6,237 nucleotides of DNA from an uncultured bacterium (GTDB lineage Bacteria > Verrucomicrobiota > Kiritimatiellia > RFP12 > UBA1067), in assembly GCA_902779075.1 (NCBI GenBank), contig CACZAK010000253.1, positions 1 to 6,237 on the forward strand, read 5' to 3'. Both the position numbers and the translations under genes were made by a program. The notes below the pieces were generated by a model. The model searched no databases. It was given only the letters and a program-made list of their open reading frames with translations, and was not told the DNA's origin. Of the stretch, positions 5,578 to 6,237 are shown piece after piece (position 1 is the stretch's first letter; every line of letters starts with the position of its first letter).

Positions 5578-6237
5578 TCATTTTGCCAACTCCACTCGTT
5601 TGCCGCTGAAGCCGATGCCGTACTTCAGCACTGCGATGCCCGTCGCCTCCATCTCGGCCGCATAGCGCTTCTCGTCGATTTGCTTGCGAGCCTGTTTCGC
5701 AGCGGCGGCAAGCAGGGCGTCAATGCGCTTCTGCGAGGCGCGGGCGGGAATCTTCGGCGACTTCAACTCTAGGACCACGCCCGGCAGCGTCACGCCCGGA
5801 CGCGGCTTCATCAGGATGTCGGGGCGTCCGTCACCCTCCTCGCGGTTCGACGTGATCTCGAACGTGTCGCGGCCAAGGGCAAGGAGGCCAAGGAGCAGAC
5901 CGTGGAAGAAGTCCTCCTTCGCCGTGTCGAAGTAGCTGGCGGACGAGGCGAGGAACGCCTCGACGGCCTTGCGGAACTTCTCGGCGTTCCCGCTCGTCAG
6001 CGAGTCGAGAATGTCCTGGAGATCGTCGCCCACAGTCGGCGTACATGTGATCGGATCGAGGATGTCGTCGCGGAACACGCGGACGAGCTCTCGGTTCGGG
6101 AACGCCAGAACCGCCTGGTTGTGATCGTTGGGCCCCGCCAGCACCTTGAGGTATCCCGTGTGCACGAGCAGCGACCAGATGATCTGCGGGTTGTTCTGGA
6201 TCGTCCCGTACTTCCCGAGTTCAAGGGCACACGGGAC
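5578..6237 (-). CDS. AAA-ATPase-like / PD-(D/E)XK nuclease protein, C-terminal 219 residues, cut by right window edge
   Basis: The frame is open from the right edge to TGA at 5580-5578. The visible part begins near the end of the AAA-like region: IIWSLLVHTGYLKV (19-32) fits the 'WSLL..TGYL' segment of PF09820 proteins. It continues into the C-terminal PD-(D/E)XK nuclease domain (DUF1703, PF08011). FFHGLLLGLL (110-119) and SNREEGDGRPDI (130-141) lead to LELKSPK (156-162), then KQARKQIDEKRYA (181-193) and GIGFSGKRVEL (208-218). The candidate catalytic residues Asp140, Glu157 and Lys159 are all present, so the nuclease looks intact. The GTG at 6165 is an internal valine, not a start, because the same frame continues upstream with family-like sequence. 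The ATPase part lies beyond the window. Cellular role is unknown. It is the most upstream gene of the run and belongs to the same family as the gene at the left edge. Confidence 0.88.
   Translation of the reverse strand, partial: VPCALELGKYGTIQNNPQIIWSLLVHTGYLKVLAGPNDHNQAVLAFPNRELVRVFRDDILDPITCTPTVGDDLQDILDSLTSGNAEKFRKAVEAFLASSASYFDTAKEDFFHGLLLGLLALGRDTFEITSNREEGDGRPDILMKPRPGVTLPGVVLELKSPKIPARASQKRIDALLAAAAKQARKQIDEKRYAAEMEATGIAVLKYGIGFSGKRVELAK

Noticed and set aside
5578..6165. GTG at 6165 as start of a short stand-alone nuclease
   Set aside because: The frame stays open to the window edge and the upstream residues (IIWSLL) fit the AAA-ATPase-like family, so this is the end of a longer protein.
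1..6237. CRISPR array, tRNA, rRNA or insertion sequence
   Set aside because: No regularly spaced identical repeats, no cloverleaf or rRNA-like conserved stretch, and no transposase-like frame were seen on either strand.

Overview
The window is a compact, one-directional stretch of bacterial DNA. All five genes I can support lie on the minus strand, so transcription runs from high to low coordinates. The FISUMP (Fibrobacter succinogenes major paralogous) domain, the AAA-ATPase-like/PD-(D/E)XK proteins and the moderately high GC suggest a gut- or rumen-type anaerobe. Kiritimatiellota, other Verrucomicrobiota/Lentisphaerota or Fibrobacterota are plausible. This is a guess from gene content; no rRNA or phylogenetic marker is present.

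Layout in transcription order. (1) 6237-5578: C-terminal 219 residues of an AAA-ATPase-like protein with an apparently intact PD-(D/E)XK nuclease domain, cut by the right edge. (2) 5577-5483: a 95-nt gap holding two head-to-head arrays of a degenerate heptamer (RGACARA) that form a large imperfect inverted repeat, then a Shine-Dalgarno. (3) 5482-3968: a two-domain protein. An N-terminal P-loop GTPase-like domain is joined by a Gly/Ala/Ser-rich linker to a C-terminal FISUMP, C-type-lectin-like domain. The linker DNA consists of three consecutive stem-loops. The C-terminus has the Tyr/Asn/Ser-rich, NNC-codon-rich look of a diversity-generating retroelement (DGR) variable region. (4) 3967-3923: a short AT-rich gap. 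(5) 3922-3653: a small DUF1294 membrane protein. (6) 3651-892: a 919-residue UPF1/DNA2-like superfamily 1 helicase that starts 1-7 nt after the DUF1294 stop codon. (7) 891-817: a 75-nt gap with overlapping hairpins and a promoter-like sequence. (8) 816-1: N-terminal 272 residues of a second AAA-ATPase-like protein, cut by the left edge.

The same-strand order, short gaps and absence of a convincing terminator allow co-transcription, though the genes may also have their own promoters. The set is one GTPase with a possibly hypervariable ligand-binding domain, one helicase coupled to a small membrane protein, and two ATPase/nuclease proteins. It resembles accessory or conflict-system gene content rather than housekeeping genes. 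That they form one system is a hypothesis. No reverse transcriptase or DGR template repeat lies inside the window, and I saw no tRNA, rRNA, CRISPR array or transposase.
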